Part shown: positions 31,101 through 40,414 of the stretch, one piece after another | How the letters are laid out: the number at the start of each line of letters is the position of its first letter | Position numbering within the stretch: the stretch's first letter is position 1 | Source of the DNA: Mesostigma viride | Taxonomy: Eukaryota > Streptophyta > Mesostigmatophyceae > Mesostigmatales > Mesostigmataceae | NCBI GenBank assembly: GCA_009746045.1 | Contig: RPFO01000002.1 | Location: 834,240 to 898,239, forward strand | Reading direction: 5' to 3' | Length of the DNA: 64,000 nucleotides | Translations under genes and position numbers: made by a program | Notes under the pieces: model-generated | Databases searched by the model: none | What the model was told of the DNA's origin: nothing | The model's input: the letters and a program-made list of their open reading frames with translations, nothing else

Positions 31101-34100
31101 AAACACATCACGATGCCAAGCGCAACAGCTTGATTATAAGGGGAAAGACATTAAACCTTTTAGTGACAAGTAAAACAATACTCCCCAAGCCATGGGATAC
31201 CACCACCGCCACCATGTCATACCACCACCGCCACCATGTCATACCACCACCGCTACCATGTCATACCACCACCGCCACCATGCCATACCACCACCGCCAC
31301 CTGGGATACCACCACCGCCACCTGGGATACCACCACCGCCACCTGGGATACCACCACCGCCGCCTGGGATACCACCACCGCCACCTGGGATACTACCCCC
31401 AGGATGCAGGATGCCTCGAATAAGCGATTTTTTACCGATACTAATTAGGAGGAAAAAAGCTGCCATTTACCATGCTCGATAAGGAGTTGCAGGTATCGAC
31501 GAGCCGTGCTGATATCATATAGTTGGAAGTCCTTCTAGTGACACGCCAGATGCCATCCTCGGTTAACGATAGGGGGAGCAGGTATCGACGAGCCGTGCTG
31601 ATATCATATAGTTGGAAGTCCTTCTAGTGACACGCCAGATGCCATCCTCGGTTAACGATAGGGGGAGCAGGTATCGACGAGCCGTGCTGATATCATATAG
31701 TTGGAAGTCCTTCTAGTGACACGCCAGATGCCATCCTCGGTTAACGATAGGGGGAGCAGGTATCGACGAGCCGTGCTGATATCATATACTTGGAAGTCCT
31801 TCTAGTGACACGCCAGATGCCATCCTCGGTTAACGATAGGGGGAGCAGGCATCGACGAGCCGTGCTGATATCATATAGTTGGAAGTCCTTCTAGTGACAC
31901 GCCAGATGCCATCCTCGGTTAACGATAGGGGAAGCAGGTATCGACGAGCCGTGCTGATATCATGTCGTTGGAAGTCCTTCTAGTGACACGCCAGCACAAA
32001 TACATATTAGTACAACCTTTTCGTTATAGTTATCGTACATCCTTTTCATCATCAATATGTAATTACATCTCACACTGCATGCACGACTGAAGCGCGGGGT
32101 GTTCGTGATGAACGGCAGTAAGCGGTACCGGTAAATCGGCACTACAACCTCTTCATTACACTTATCTAGTGAAATCGGCACTACAACCTTTTCATTACAC
32201 TTATCTAGTGAAATCGGCACTACAACCTTTTCATTACACTTATCTAGTGAAATCGGCACTACAACCTTTGCATTACACTTATCTAGTGAAATCGGCACTA
32301 CAACCTCTTCATTACACTTATCTAGTGAAATCGGCACTACAACCTTTTCATTGCACTTATCTAGTGAAATCGGCACTACAACCTTTTCATTACACTTCTC
32401 CAGTGAAATCGGCACTACAACCTTTTCATTACACTTATCCAGTGAAATCGGCACTACAACCTTTTCATTACACTTATCTAGTGAAATCGGCACTACAACC
32501 TTTTCATTGCACTTATATAGTGAAATCGGCACTACAACCTTTTCATTACACTTATCTCGTGAAATCGGCACTACAACCTTTTCATTGCACTTATCTAGTG
32601 AAATCGGCACTACAACCTTTTCATTACACTTATCTAGTGAAATCGGCACTACAACCTTTTCATTACACTTCTCCAGTGAAATCGGCACTACAACCTTTTC
32701 ATTACACTTATCTAGTGAAATCGGCACTACAACCTTTTCATTGCACTTACATAGTGAAATCGGCACTACAACCTTTTCACTACAGTTACATCGTTACGTC
32801 TCCCGCTACTTGCACAGGGACGTACAGGATGCCTCGGCAGCGCCTGAGCACAACCGACTGCAGCACCCTGCAGCCGCTGCCCAGGGAGGCCAGGGAGGCC
32901 CCCGTGATGCGGTCGAGGCCCCCCAGGTCGAGGTGGGCAAGCGAAGGGCAGCAGGCCGCCAGTGCCTGAACACCTGCATCCGTCACGTTCCTGGAAAGAT
33001 AGGCACAGGACCCCCGTTGCGTGACCCCCGATGCGTGGTGGAGCAACGACAACAACAACCACAGGTGGGGAGAGATGGCCCACAGGGAGGGGGGGGGGGG
33101 GGGGGGGAGGAGAATGGGGTGCGTATTCACGGGGCGGGCAAGGTGGGCACTCGTTCTCATCAGAAGTGACCAACATGAAGCAGTCTTCTGTCTCGCTCGA
33201 ACTTTCAAAGAAGGATAAGACTCCAAGAATACTACGAATGAACTACCAGTACTTCACACAAATTCATTTATATGAATGAAGATCAAGATTACCATACATC
33301 AAGTATATTGAGGGAGGAAACGTCTAAATGAGATTGAAACTCAAAAGAGAACACGCATCTGGGAAGACTTTACCAATACCAGTTATAGTATTTCTCAAAT
33401 AAAGGACCATGAGCGGCAAGGAGGCTCCATCCAATCTGCTGAATGTGAACAGAGCCGCTCAACTGCAGTCGGCCACGTGGAGACAAGTCTCTTCCCAACC
33501 GTTGAAATAAGAAGGACTTCGCCCCACCATAAAGCAATACTACACCAACTGGGGCGAAGTTTTACTTACTTACACCAACAGGAAGAAGTTTGTCTGCACG
33601 TAGCCGACGGTACGTGAGCGGCTCTATTCGCATTCAACAGAGTAAAAGGAGTTGGAATAGGAATGGATATAAGCAGGGGTTCGCCCCACCATATGTCGAC
33701 ACCACCCTGCACTCAGCCAAAGCGAGAAAACATCCCCTGATGTGCTCCGAAAAATAGAAAGGAAAGGAATAGGAACGAAAGGAATGGGAATGAGAAATAG
33801 GAACAAAAGGAATAGTAGCGATAGATAGGAATGAAAGGAATGGAAGGAACAGAGGGAAATAGGGATCAGGGGGAATAGGAAACGGAGGGAAATGAGAAAC
33901 GGAGGGAAATAAGAGACGGACGGAAATAAGAGACGGATGGAAATAGGCAACGGAGGGAAATAGGAAGCGGAGGGAAATAAGAGACGGATGGAAATAGGCA
34001 ACGGAGGGAAATAGGAAGCGGAGGGAAATAGGGAATGGAGGGAAGGGCGCGCACCCACCCGCAGTCGGCGATGTCCAGGTGGCGCAGGTTGCGCCCCAGG

Positions 34101-36329
34101 GACACCGCGACCTCCTGCAGGGACGCATTGGTGACGCCCGCCAGCACGCCGCGCAGCGAGAGCCGCTCGATAGCCGGCATGAGCGCGATCGAGGACGCGA
34201 GGCAGGTTGGGCGGAGCGCCGTGCAGCCGTCCAGCACTAGCTCGGTGATGCGGGGGCCGATGCAGCCTGTGAGGGAACTTGGGATACATCTTGTACTTGC
34301 CGCCGGTGCAGCTGCCATGGCACCGGCCTGACCTGGCCGAACACCATTCTCATGTTGGAAACCCGCACGCTTTCCAGCACTCGGTGTGTGATGATCGCTC
34401 TGGCACAGGTTGGTCCGAGACAGGGGCGTGTCGGTGGCCCCCGCAGGCGCCCTGGCCATGCTCTCCAGCCCCCGGCCCGTCACATGCGCGTTGTCAGTGA
34501 TACCTATTGACGTCACGTTGGGGGCGCCGAGCACCGCGGCCGCGAGGCCGGCATCCGTCACGCGGTAGGCGCCGCGCAGGAAGAGGGCGCGCAGCTGTGG
34601 AAGGCACCCTGGGGAGGAGCCCAGGGTGGCCGTGATGCCCCTGTCGGAGAGGCCGCGCCCGCAGAAGCCTAGGTCCAGGCGCTGTTGCGTTGGGTGGTAG
34701 CAAATAATCACCACGGGTTGTAGAGGATTTTGGGTTTGTAGACCAAGCATCCATCGTCATTCAGCATTCAGCATGTTATTTATAGACACAATTTACCAAG
34801 GGCTTTCGGGTCAGAAGACAGGCACTGAGCAGGAAGCCCAGGCCCCGCCGCTGTCGTGGGAGCGCGGTATATTGCAGTGTAGAATACTCGAACTTTAATA
34901 AGTATTTTGGGGTTGGTTGCAACAGTTACTCAAAAGACCATGCCCAGGCAGCATTGTGTGATTGCCATCAATACACAAGAGCTATAGATCATAGAATCTT
35001 CGGGCTAGTAGACAAGCATTGATGAACAGCCCTGGCCCAGCTGCTGCTATTCCACTGTTGTTTTTCAGGAAGAAGTTACTATGTAGTTCGGGGTTCATAG
35101 ATAGGCATAGAATAGCCAGGTTCAGCTGCCCGTCACGTGATTGCTTTGTAGACACAAAAGTTTGGGATATTTTCGGGTTAACAAACAAGAACTAACAGAA
35201 AAAGAAAACGGGTCCAGCCACCTTTATGTGATTGATATGAGTGGATGTAATTGAAAGTAAAGTTAAGTGATCAAACATTGAGACATCTGAATCAAGCTGG
35301 GCAAAAAACAGAAAAACAGAGCATGCAACCCTGGCCCCTGTATTACACCAGCCCAAGGCATTAAGGACCTGCCACATAGCGCCCACAACCAACATCAGCA
35401 CGGGATATACAAAGAGCAGCATTATTACCCAACAGGTGGTTCGTCTCCAGTCTACTACCTGTAATTAGCACCGATGTACGGAGCCCCGCCGTTTGGGCGT
35501 CACGTACCTGCAAGCGGCCGCCCACACACTGCGAAAGTGCCGCAGTCAGCTCGGCCTCCCCCAGCAGGGTGCAGTCAGGCCAGACCAGCTCGCTCATGGA
35601 CGGGCCGGCCAACAGTTTCAGAACGTGCGACGTCAGCAACCGCTTCTCGCACATGGCACGTGTCAGGCGCTGCAGCGCGACCTCCGGCAACCCTTCCAGG
35701 GACTCGACCGCGTCCAGGTACTTGCATATCAGCTCGATGCACATGTCCAGGAGGGACGGCACTTTGGTCGCGGGTTTGACCGGCGGGCAGTCCAAGCCAC
35801 CGCCGACGCCCGGCATCACAGACGTCCGCGGTTTGGGCGTCCAGGAAACGGTAACAGCCGCTCCTTGGGAGGCAGACGTGGAGGTGGCCTGGCGCTCCGC
35901 GAGTGCCGCGTCGCGGCCCTCGACGAGCTGCCTGGCCGTCGCAAATGGGCCACACCAGGCCTCTCTCGCCGGATCCTCCCGTGCTTGGCTCGAAGACTTG
36001 TCATCCGCTCCCAGAGGAGACAAGGCGCCCGTGTCTGGAATGGGGGCTGCTGCTTGGTCAGAGTCAAACCGAGCGAAATGCGCAGCTCGGCGGCGTGCGA
36101 CGTCCTCCATGACTCTACGCCTGCCGGACGCCCTGGAGGGGCCTTCCGGAGCTGGACCCCCGTCCGCTTGACCTCCGGGAGCGCCATCGTTTATCTCAAT
36201 TGGCGGTGGCGATTCAGGCGCCAGAGAAGCCGATTCTCCTGCGTGGCCTTCTGCAGCTCGACTAGCACCTTCGCCAGCATCACTAGGAGCGCTAGCCACA
36301 GTGGCCTTTCTCTTCCTGGTTTGCGCCAT
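28178..36329 (-). CDS. RAD7: RAD7-like nucleotide-excision-repair LRR protein, at least 7 exons
   Basis: Exons (minus strand): E1 36329-35508 (274 codons); E2 from 34681, donor unresolved within about 34470-34330; E3 34266-34059; E4 32990-32826; E5 31064-30989; E6 30469-30311; E7 28240-28178 with the TGA. All listed junctions are GT-AG and reading phases agree from E3 to E7. E1 is Ala/Ser-rich with a basic start (MAQTRKRK), then the Rad7 family block SLLDMCIELICKYLDAVESL...LTSHVLKLLAG. E2-E6 give cysteine-type LRRs (for example LRHLDIADCG | NVTDAGVQAL and ESLDASWCRLVSDQALGLLA). E7 encodes VTELFLKGHSNPQ, a Rad7-family ending I recall from land plants. Rad7 with Rad16 acts in global-genome repair in yeast; the plant role is less settled. 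Odd: every intron but the first two carries tandem repeats. Confidence 0.87.
28591..28732 (-). repeat. 54-bp minisatellite, about 3 copies (RAD7 intron 6)
   Basis: Units start at 28591, 28645 and 28699 (GTCACTAAGACAACCAGCG...). Lies inside intron 6. Confidence 0.9.
29166..29850 (+). repeat. Decamer satellite (TACCATACCC)n, about 680 bp (RAD7 intron 6)
   Basis: Some 65 units of 10 bp with variants TACCACACCC, TACTGTACCC and TATACCATACCC; towards the right end the unit changes to TACAATACCC. The variants recur at a distance, which suggests higher-order duplication. The Pro-Tyr-His-Thr-Leu frames are artefacts. Confidence 0.97.
30130..30310 (-). repeat. Tandem partial copies of the exon 6 / intron 6 boundary
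   Basis: The last 25 or so bases of exon 6 with the splice donor (minus: GAGCTCAAGCTGTGGGGATG, then CACGCAG|GTAA) occur again at about 30200-30240 and, more diverged, at 30130-30165; a fourth trace is near 29070-29100. The units are about 85-90 bp apart, so the boundary was duplicated in tandem into the intron. Confidence 0.75.
30665..30850 (-). repeat. 8-bp array (CATGGTCG)n (RAD7 intron 5)
   Basis: About 20 units, changing to CATGGTAG near 30825-30850. Open in several frames but not coding. Confidence 0.93.
30950..30978 (+). repeat. Poly-C tract (RAD7 intron 5)
   Basis: C13-14, TT, C10-11 just downstream of the exon 5 donor; on the coding strand these are G runs. Confidence 0.9.
31189..31395 (+). 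repeat. 21/22-bp array of ACC-ACC-ACC-GCC (RAD7 intron 4)
   Basis: Four 22-bp units ending in ATGTCAT followed by about five 21-bp units ending in TGGGAT. Confidence 0.9.
31492..31993 (+). repeat. 89-bp tandem array, 5.6 copies (RAD7 intron 4)
   Basis: Units start at 31492, 31581, 31670, 31759, 31848 and 31937, nearly identical, each with GGTATCGACGAGCCGTGC and GGTTAACGATAGGGG. Unit similarity points to recent amplification. Confidence 0.96.
32150..32790 (+). repeat. 39-bp tandem array, about 16 copies (RAD7 intron 4)
   Basis: Unit TGAAATCGGCACTACAACCT + TTTCATTACACTTATCTAG. As 39 is a multiple of 3, long open frames appear on both strands (32169-32969, 32766-31960), but these are repeat artefacts ending beside exon 4. 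Confidence 0.96.
33735..34045 (+). repeat. Purine-rich minisatellite (RAD7 intron 3)
   Basis: Irregular 17-18-bp units GGAAATAGG(A)A(A/G)(C/T)GGAG ending 14 bp from the exon 3 donor. The coding strand is pyrimidine-rich. Confidence 0.88.
34682..35507 (-). other. RAD7 intron 1
   Basis: 826 bp between exon 1 donor CAG|GTACGTG and exon 2 acceptor AACAG|CGCC. No repeats or ORFs of note. Confidence 0.7.
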
Positions 36330-36811
36330 TACACTATTATTAACCGCAAGAATCTACCTATTCTCCCTCCAAAAAGGGGCAGCTAAGAATGTCGGATTCA
36401 ACCCGGACTTTAATAATCCCGCGCAGCCGGTTATAATGCCAAAGTAAGCAAAATTGCAGTAAAACAACGGGGAGAGAAATCGAGTGGCCTTCGCACACAT
36501 GGTAAAGCTCGTCGCACGTCGATTCCCGCGATTCCTGCCTGGGCCACGTGTACCCAACACTGGCGGGAATGTCTCGTACTGTACAGCTCGATCAGTCGAA
36601 TGCCCTTCATAGTGTACACCCCCCCCTTGATGCTTAAGAATGGGGTCCGAACGACCCAGGGCTGCGATCTTATCCAAAAATCGAATCCAGGGTTGACAAT
36701 CTTAAACAAGAAGTAGGCACAAACCCCTCTTCGCGTACCGCAGCCTGTACAGCCTTTGGTGCCTACTTTCGGATCTTTTTTGCCTAAACCAGCCCTGCGA
36801 TCTTTCATCTT
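36330..36811. promoter_or_regulatory. Divergent intergenic region, RAD7 side
   Basis: The RAD7-like and RIB72-like genes diverge across 36330-37499, so both promoters should lie here. Near 36616-36700 there is a half-unit resembling the inverted repeat at 36812-37014 (GTACACCCCCCC...GGGGTCCGA...CCAGGG). Confidence 0.45.
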
Positions 36812-37014
36812 ACTGTACACCCCCCCCCCCACGTTTAAGATTGGGGTCCGACCAATCCAGGGCTCATGATCTTAAAGAATCTTACTACTGTGATTCGATT
36901 CTACTAAGTTCTACTACATTCTACTACAATTATACTACAAGTAGAGGTCAAATCCAGGGGCTCATGATCTTAAACCTGAGAATCTTAAACGTGGGGGGGG
37001 GTGTACTGTACAGT
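36812..37014. mobile_element. MITE-like inverted repeat with C/G-run ends
   Basis: About 200 bp with ends ACTGTACACCCCCCCCC...ACGTTTAAGATT and its inverted match AATCTTAAACGTGGGGGGGG...TGTACTGTACAGT. Inside, GGGGTCCGACCAATCCAGGG and AAATCCAGGGGCTCATGATC are also partly inverted. Half-units flank it at 36616-36700 and 37040-37105. No transposase; superfamily unknown. Confidence 0.6.
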
Positions 37015-37499
37015 AAACAAAAACTTTCAATATCCAAGGTCTCAATATCTTCAACCTGGGACTCTGAAACGTCAAAGGGGGGGTGTACGGTAGCCTACAG
37101 ACCCGTTAACTTTTTATCTCCGCGCTCACCTGCGTATGTGCCTACTTGGCTACTTCAGCCTGCCCCTGGGGCCTGGGATGAGCGTATACGACGGCTCAAC
37201 CCAGGGACGGTCACGATCTAAAAACAGAAACGACGAGCCTTTGGTATTTAATTTTGGGCGCATGGCAGTACGTTCATGCTGTCGTTGACACAAGTTCGAG
37301 GCAACAAAAGCGATGCGTGCGCAGTTGGGTACGTAAGTCTTTCCCATAAATATATGAGCATCGAGGTTGATGATAATGAACGACAGTGGGGAAAATTTGG
37401 CCTGCTAAACCGCTATCAGGCGATATAGGTTTGATTGACACAAGTATCGTGCCGGCTTGTATGTTACTCCTGTCGTGACGTAAGCAAGAATCGCTGGCG

Positions 37500-39443
37500 A
37501 TGTCGGGAAATTTTGGCAATACCGGCGGTGGTGGTAGTCCTTATGGATCGCTTCGTGACGAGCTCATGTCGTCTATGCCAAAACTACCTGGCCTTACTGG
37601 ACGAGACCCGAGGGCTGCGGCAAAGCCTCGATCTCAAACTCTCAAGGTTTTCAAGGGGGAGATGATCGTGGCTGACCCCGATCCCGTCGCCCGAAATCTC
37701 AAGGAGACCATGGCAGCTACGGTTGCGTTGGGAGGAAAGGGCGTCCCTCCTCCCAGAGAAGGGCAGGTCCTCCGTTTCTATGGCTATTTCAAAGAGGCCG
37801 TCCATGAAATGCCCCGTGAAAATCACAGGGTACGTCGGTGCGTAATACTCTATTACCTGGACGACTGCAGCACGCAGATCAACGAATGCCGGGAGGACAA
37901 CAGCGGCATTCCCCAAGGAACGTTCATGAACCGGCATGTCGTCCTCAAGGCCACGGGGGAAGCGATGAGCCCCCTGGACTTTATCACGGGCAAGGACGTG
38001 TCCCTGTACGGCCGGACGTACCACATGACGTCGATGGACTACTCGACCCGCGAGTTCTTCCTCCTGCGCGGCGTCGAGACTCCCCCCGACGAGAACGTCC
38101 CCTCGGGCCCCTACAAGCACGACAAGGGCATCCGCGTGGCGACGCACACCAAGTCGTCCGAGGCAAGCCAGCTCAAGAAGTTTTACGAGAACGACCGCAT
38201 GGTGCTCCGCTTCTACTGCGTCTGGGACGACACGGCCGCCATGGACGGGATCGTCCACCAGCTCGTGCTCCACTATTTCCTGGCGGACGACACCGTCGAG
38301 GTGCTCGAACGCTACGAGCGCAACTCGGGCCTGGACCCGTTCCCCGTGCTGCTCAAGCGTGCACCACTCCCCGTGCGTGCGACCTTGAGCGGGCTCGCGG
38401 GCACGACAGGCCGCGACAGCCCCTTCACCGGGGGCAAGAAGGTTGTCAAGAATGTGGCCCCGTCGGACCTCTCGCTCGGCCAGTCGCTCCAGGTCTACGG
38501 CCGCGTCCTATTCCTATACGACTGCGATGAGTTCACGCGCAAGTACTACATCGACAAGCTCGGGCGCAACCCGGCGGAGATGGACCCGATCCCGCTCCCC
38601 TCGGAGCCCGCCCAGCCCGTCCGCATCCCCGTCCCGCCCCACAACGGCATCGGCAACGAGGAGGACACGCTGCAGAACGTTAAGTACCTCGTCCCGCGGC
38701 CGCCCAAAAAGGACATCCTCCGCCAGCTCCAGCTGTCCCGCCAGTACATGACATTCCAGGCGCGCATGGTGGACATCCACGCCACGCTGGCGCGGGAGGC
38801 GGGGATCGCCGTGGTGCCCGTCTCGCCCGTGGACGCCGAGCGCCGGTTCGTGATCCAGTACTTCCTCGAGGACGACACGCTGCAAATCTTCGAGCCGCCG
38901 CAGCGCAACTCGGGCATCGTGGGCGGCAAGTTCCTCGCGCGCTGCAAGGCGCCCAAGAAACCCGCCGGCCGCCTGGGGGGCAACAGTAACGCCGGGGGGG
39001 ACCTTGGGGGCTCCGACCCGTCATCCCCAAGCAGCGCAAATGCTAGCCGTTACCAGCTGTTCGACTTCTTCGTGGGCGCTCGCATCGTGGTGAACAGCCG
39101 CTGCTTCCTGCTCGAGGAGGCCGACGAGGTCACTCTAAAGTTCATGGAGGCGCACCCCGAGGCCTTCCCCCAGAGTGACCGGGACCTCGTTCTGGACAAG
39201 GTCCGGACCGCGGTGGCGGACCGGGGGGGCGACCGCGTGCTGGATGACCTGGCGGGCGCGTTTGTGGAGCTGGACCGGGAGAGCACAGGGGCCCTGGGCC
39301 CCGCGCTGCTGCAGCGCGCGCTGGCGGCAATCGGACTGCCGTCGCTGAGCACTCAGGAGGCGATCACGCTGTGCAACGTGGTGGACCCGACGCGCAGCCT
39401 CAAGGCGACCGCAGCCGCGCTGCGCAAGGCGCTGGCGAGCTAG
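37500..39443 (+). CDS. RIB72/EFHC1-like axonemal doublet-microtubule protein
   Basis: An intronless frame of 647 codons, close to the length of Chlamydomonas RIB72 and human EFHC1. Three DM10 domains: about residues 86-190 (QVLRFYGYF...DYSTREFF), 231-350 (MVLRFYCVW...DEFTRKYY) and 425-548 (FQARM...ADEVTLKFME). Residues 555-645 form a weakened EF-hand-like region (LDRESTGALGPALL) lacking the full set of calcium ligands. Proteins of this family lie inside the lumen of ciliary doublet microtubules, near the protofilament ribbon, and stabilise them. The gene implies that the organism builds flagella. The start at 37500 is the first ATG of the frame (TGGCGATGTCGG), about 1.17 kb from the divergent RAD7-like gene. 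Lack of introns contrasts with its neighbour. Confidence 0.93.
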   Translation: MSGNFGNTGGGGSPYGSLRDELMSSMPKLPGLTGRDPRAAAKPRSQTLKVFKGEMIVADPDPVARNLKETMAATVALGGKGVPPPREGQVLRFYGYFKEAVHEMPRENHRVRRCVILYYLDDCSTQINECREDNSGIPQGTFMNRHVVLKATGEAMSPLDFITGKDVSLYGRTYHMTSMDYSTREFFLLRGVETPPDENVPSGPYKHDKGIRVATHTKSSEASQLKKFYENDRMVLRFYCVWDDTAAMDGIVHQLVLHYFLADDTVEVLERYERNSGLDPFPVLLKRAPLPVRATLSGLAGTTGRDSPFTGGKKVVKNVAPSDLSLGQSLQVYGRVLFLYDCDEFTRKYYIDKLGRNPAEMDPIPLPSEPAQPVRIPVPPHNGIGNEEDTLQNVKYLVPRPPKKDILRQLQLSRQYMTFQARMVDIHATLAREAGIAVVPVSPVDAERRFVIQYFLEDDTLQIFEPPQRNSGIVGGKFLARCKAPKKPAGRLGGNSNAGGDLGGSDPSSPSSANASRYQLFDFFVGARIVVNSRCFLLEEADEVTLKFMEAHPEAFPQSDRDLVLDKVRTAVADRGGDRVLDDLAGAFVELDRESTGALGPALLQRALAAIGLPSLSTQEAITLCNVVDPTRSLKATAAALRKALAS

Positions 39444-40170
39444 CGGGGACGGGGGGCAGCATGAATATTGGCAGATTATTGCAAATTTTTATTGTTTGGA
39501 GAGGGGCAGGCGGACAAAGGGGGGGGGGGGGGGGGAGTGCGAGCGTGACCGGCGTAGATTAGAAAGGTCAGCCCAGCGGCATTGATGGGAATTTAGCGGC
39601 AAGTGCACCCCCTTGCGGGTTTATCACGATGCCAGATGTCTTCGTAATGCCCTAAATTGTCTCCGGGGTGCCTTGCTTATGTCGGGTGGACTGCATGCGT
39701 GGGTGCCGCACCTGGCATGCGCTGGTTTTTCCTGGACAGTGTGGCAAGCATGTGCTGCAGAAGGCCACACGTGCAGGCTTGAATCGAGGGTGTGGCTGGG
39801 TGGGCAAGTCCTTGCGCAAGCATAGGTTGAAGTTCGGTTCGGGGGTGCCTGCTGCTGTGCCATGCAAGTGACTGACACACGTTGATCTTCGCTGGTTGCC
39901 TGGCGGTTGTGGGGCGTGGAAAATTCTTGCCAGGCAGGGAGTTTTTGTAAGCGACATGGAGCTCAAGCAGTCTTTGTTTCTTTCTTTCTTTGCATTATTT
40001 ATACGCACAAAGCGTCTGAAAACAGGCAGATCTTTGTGCCATTTAGTGATATTTCACTTGTGACCTGTCCAAACAAACTGAGGTGATTCGTGGAGATGAC
40101 CAGTGTATTTATCCATATAACAATTGACAGAGAGATTGCGTTGCTGATAACAACAGTTGTTTCACTTCAC
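39444..40170. other. Intergenic stretch, no gene seen
   Basis: 3' flank of the RIB72-like gene. It has a G run at 39518-39535 and a short (TTTC)n near 39975. No convincing ORF. Confidence 0.55.
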
Positions 40171-40414
40171 ATAAAATTAAATTGGAACATATATCCGTTG
40201 TCTCCTTGATATATCCGTTGGGAGTACATGTAGCACATATCCCTGAGAAGGGGCATATGGCTTTTAATACAGTCTGGGCTACTTCCTGCAAGGGTAGGGT
40301 GTCATCAACCACACCTGCTCTGGGTGCACAAAGTGCACCTGCACCAACATGATGTATCATGCCTAAAAGGCCTGGCATGGGGCGGAAGATTATTATGGCT
40401 AGGCAATTGCTAGG
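40171..40414 (-). mobile_element. Element C 3' UTR fragment, host of APE-LINE insertions
   Basis: Minus-strand element C tail (hairpin with CCGTTGGGAG at about 40213-40225, partly duplicated). It is split at AATTGCTAGG by the APE-LINE at 40415-42854; the next piece (42855-42876) and 43574 onward continue the same element C copy. Confidence 0.8.

Noticed and set aside
31492-32790. CRISPR-like direct repeats
   Set aside because: The 89-bp and 39-bp units are contiguous with no unique spacers, and they lie in an intron of a nuclear gene.
35493-36386. 297-codon ORF on the plus strand
   Set aside because: It is the antisense of RAD7-like exon 1, which has the family motifs and a proper splice donor.
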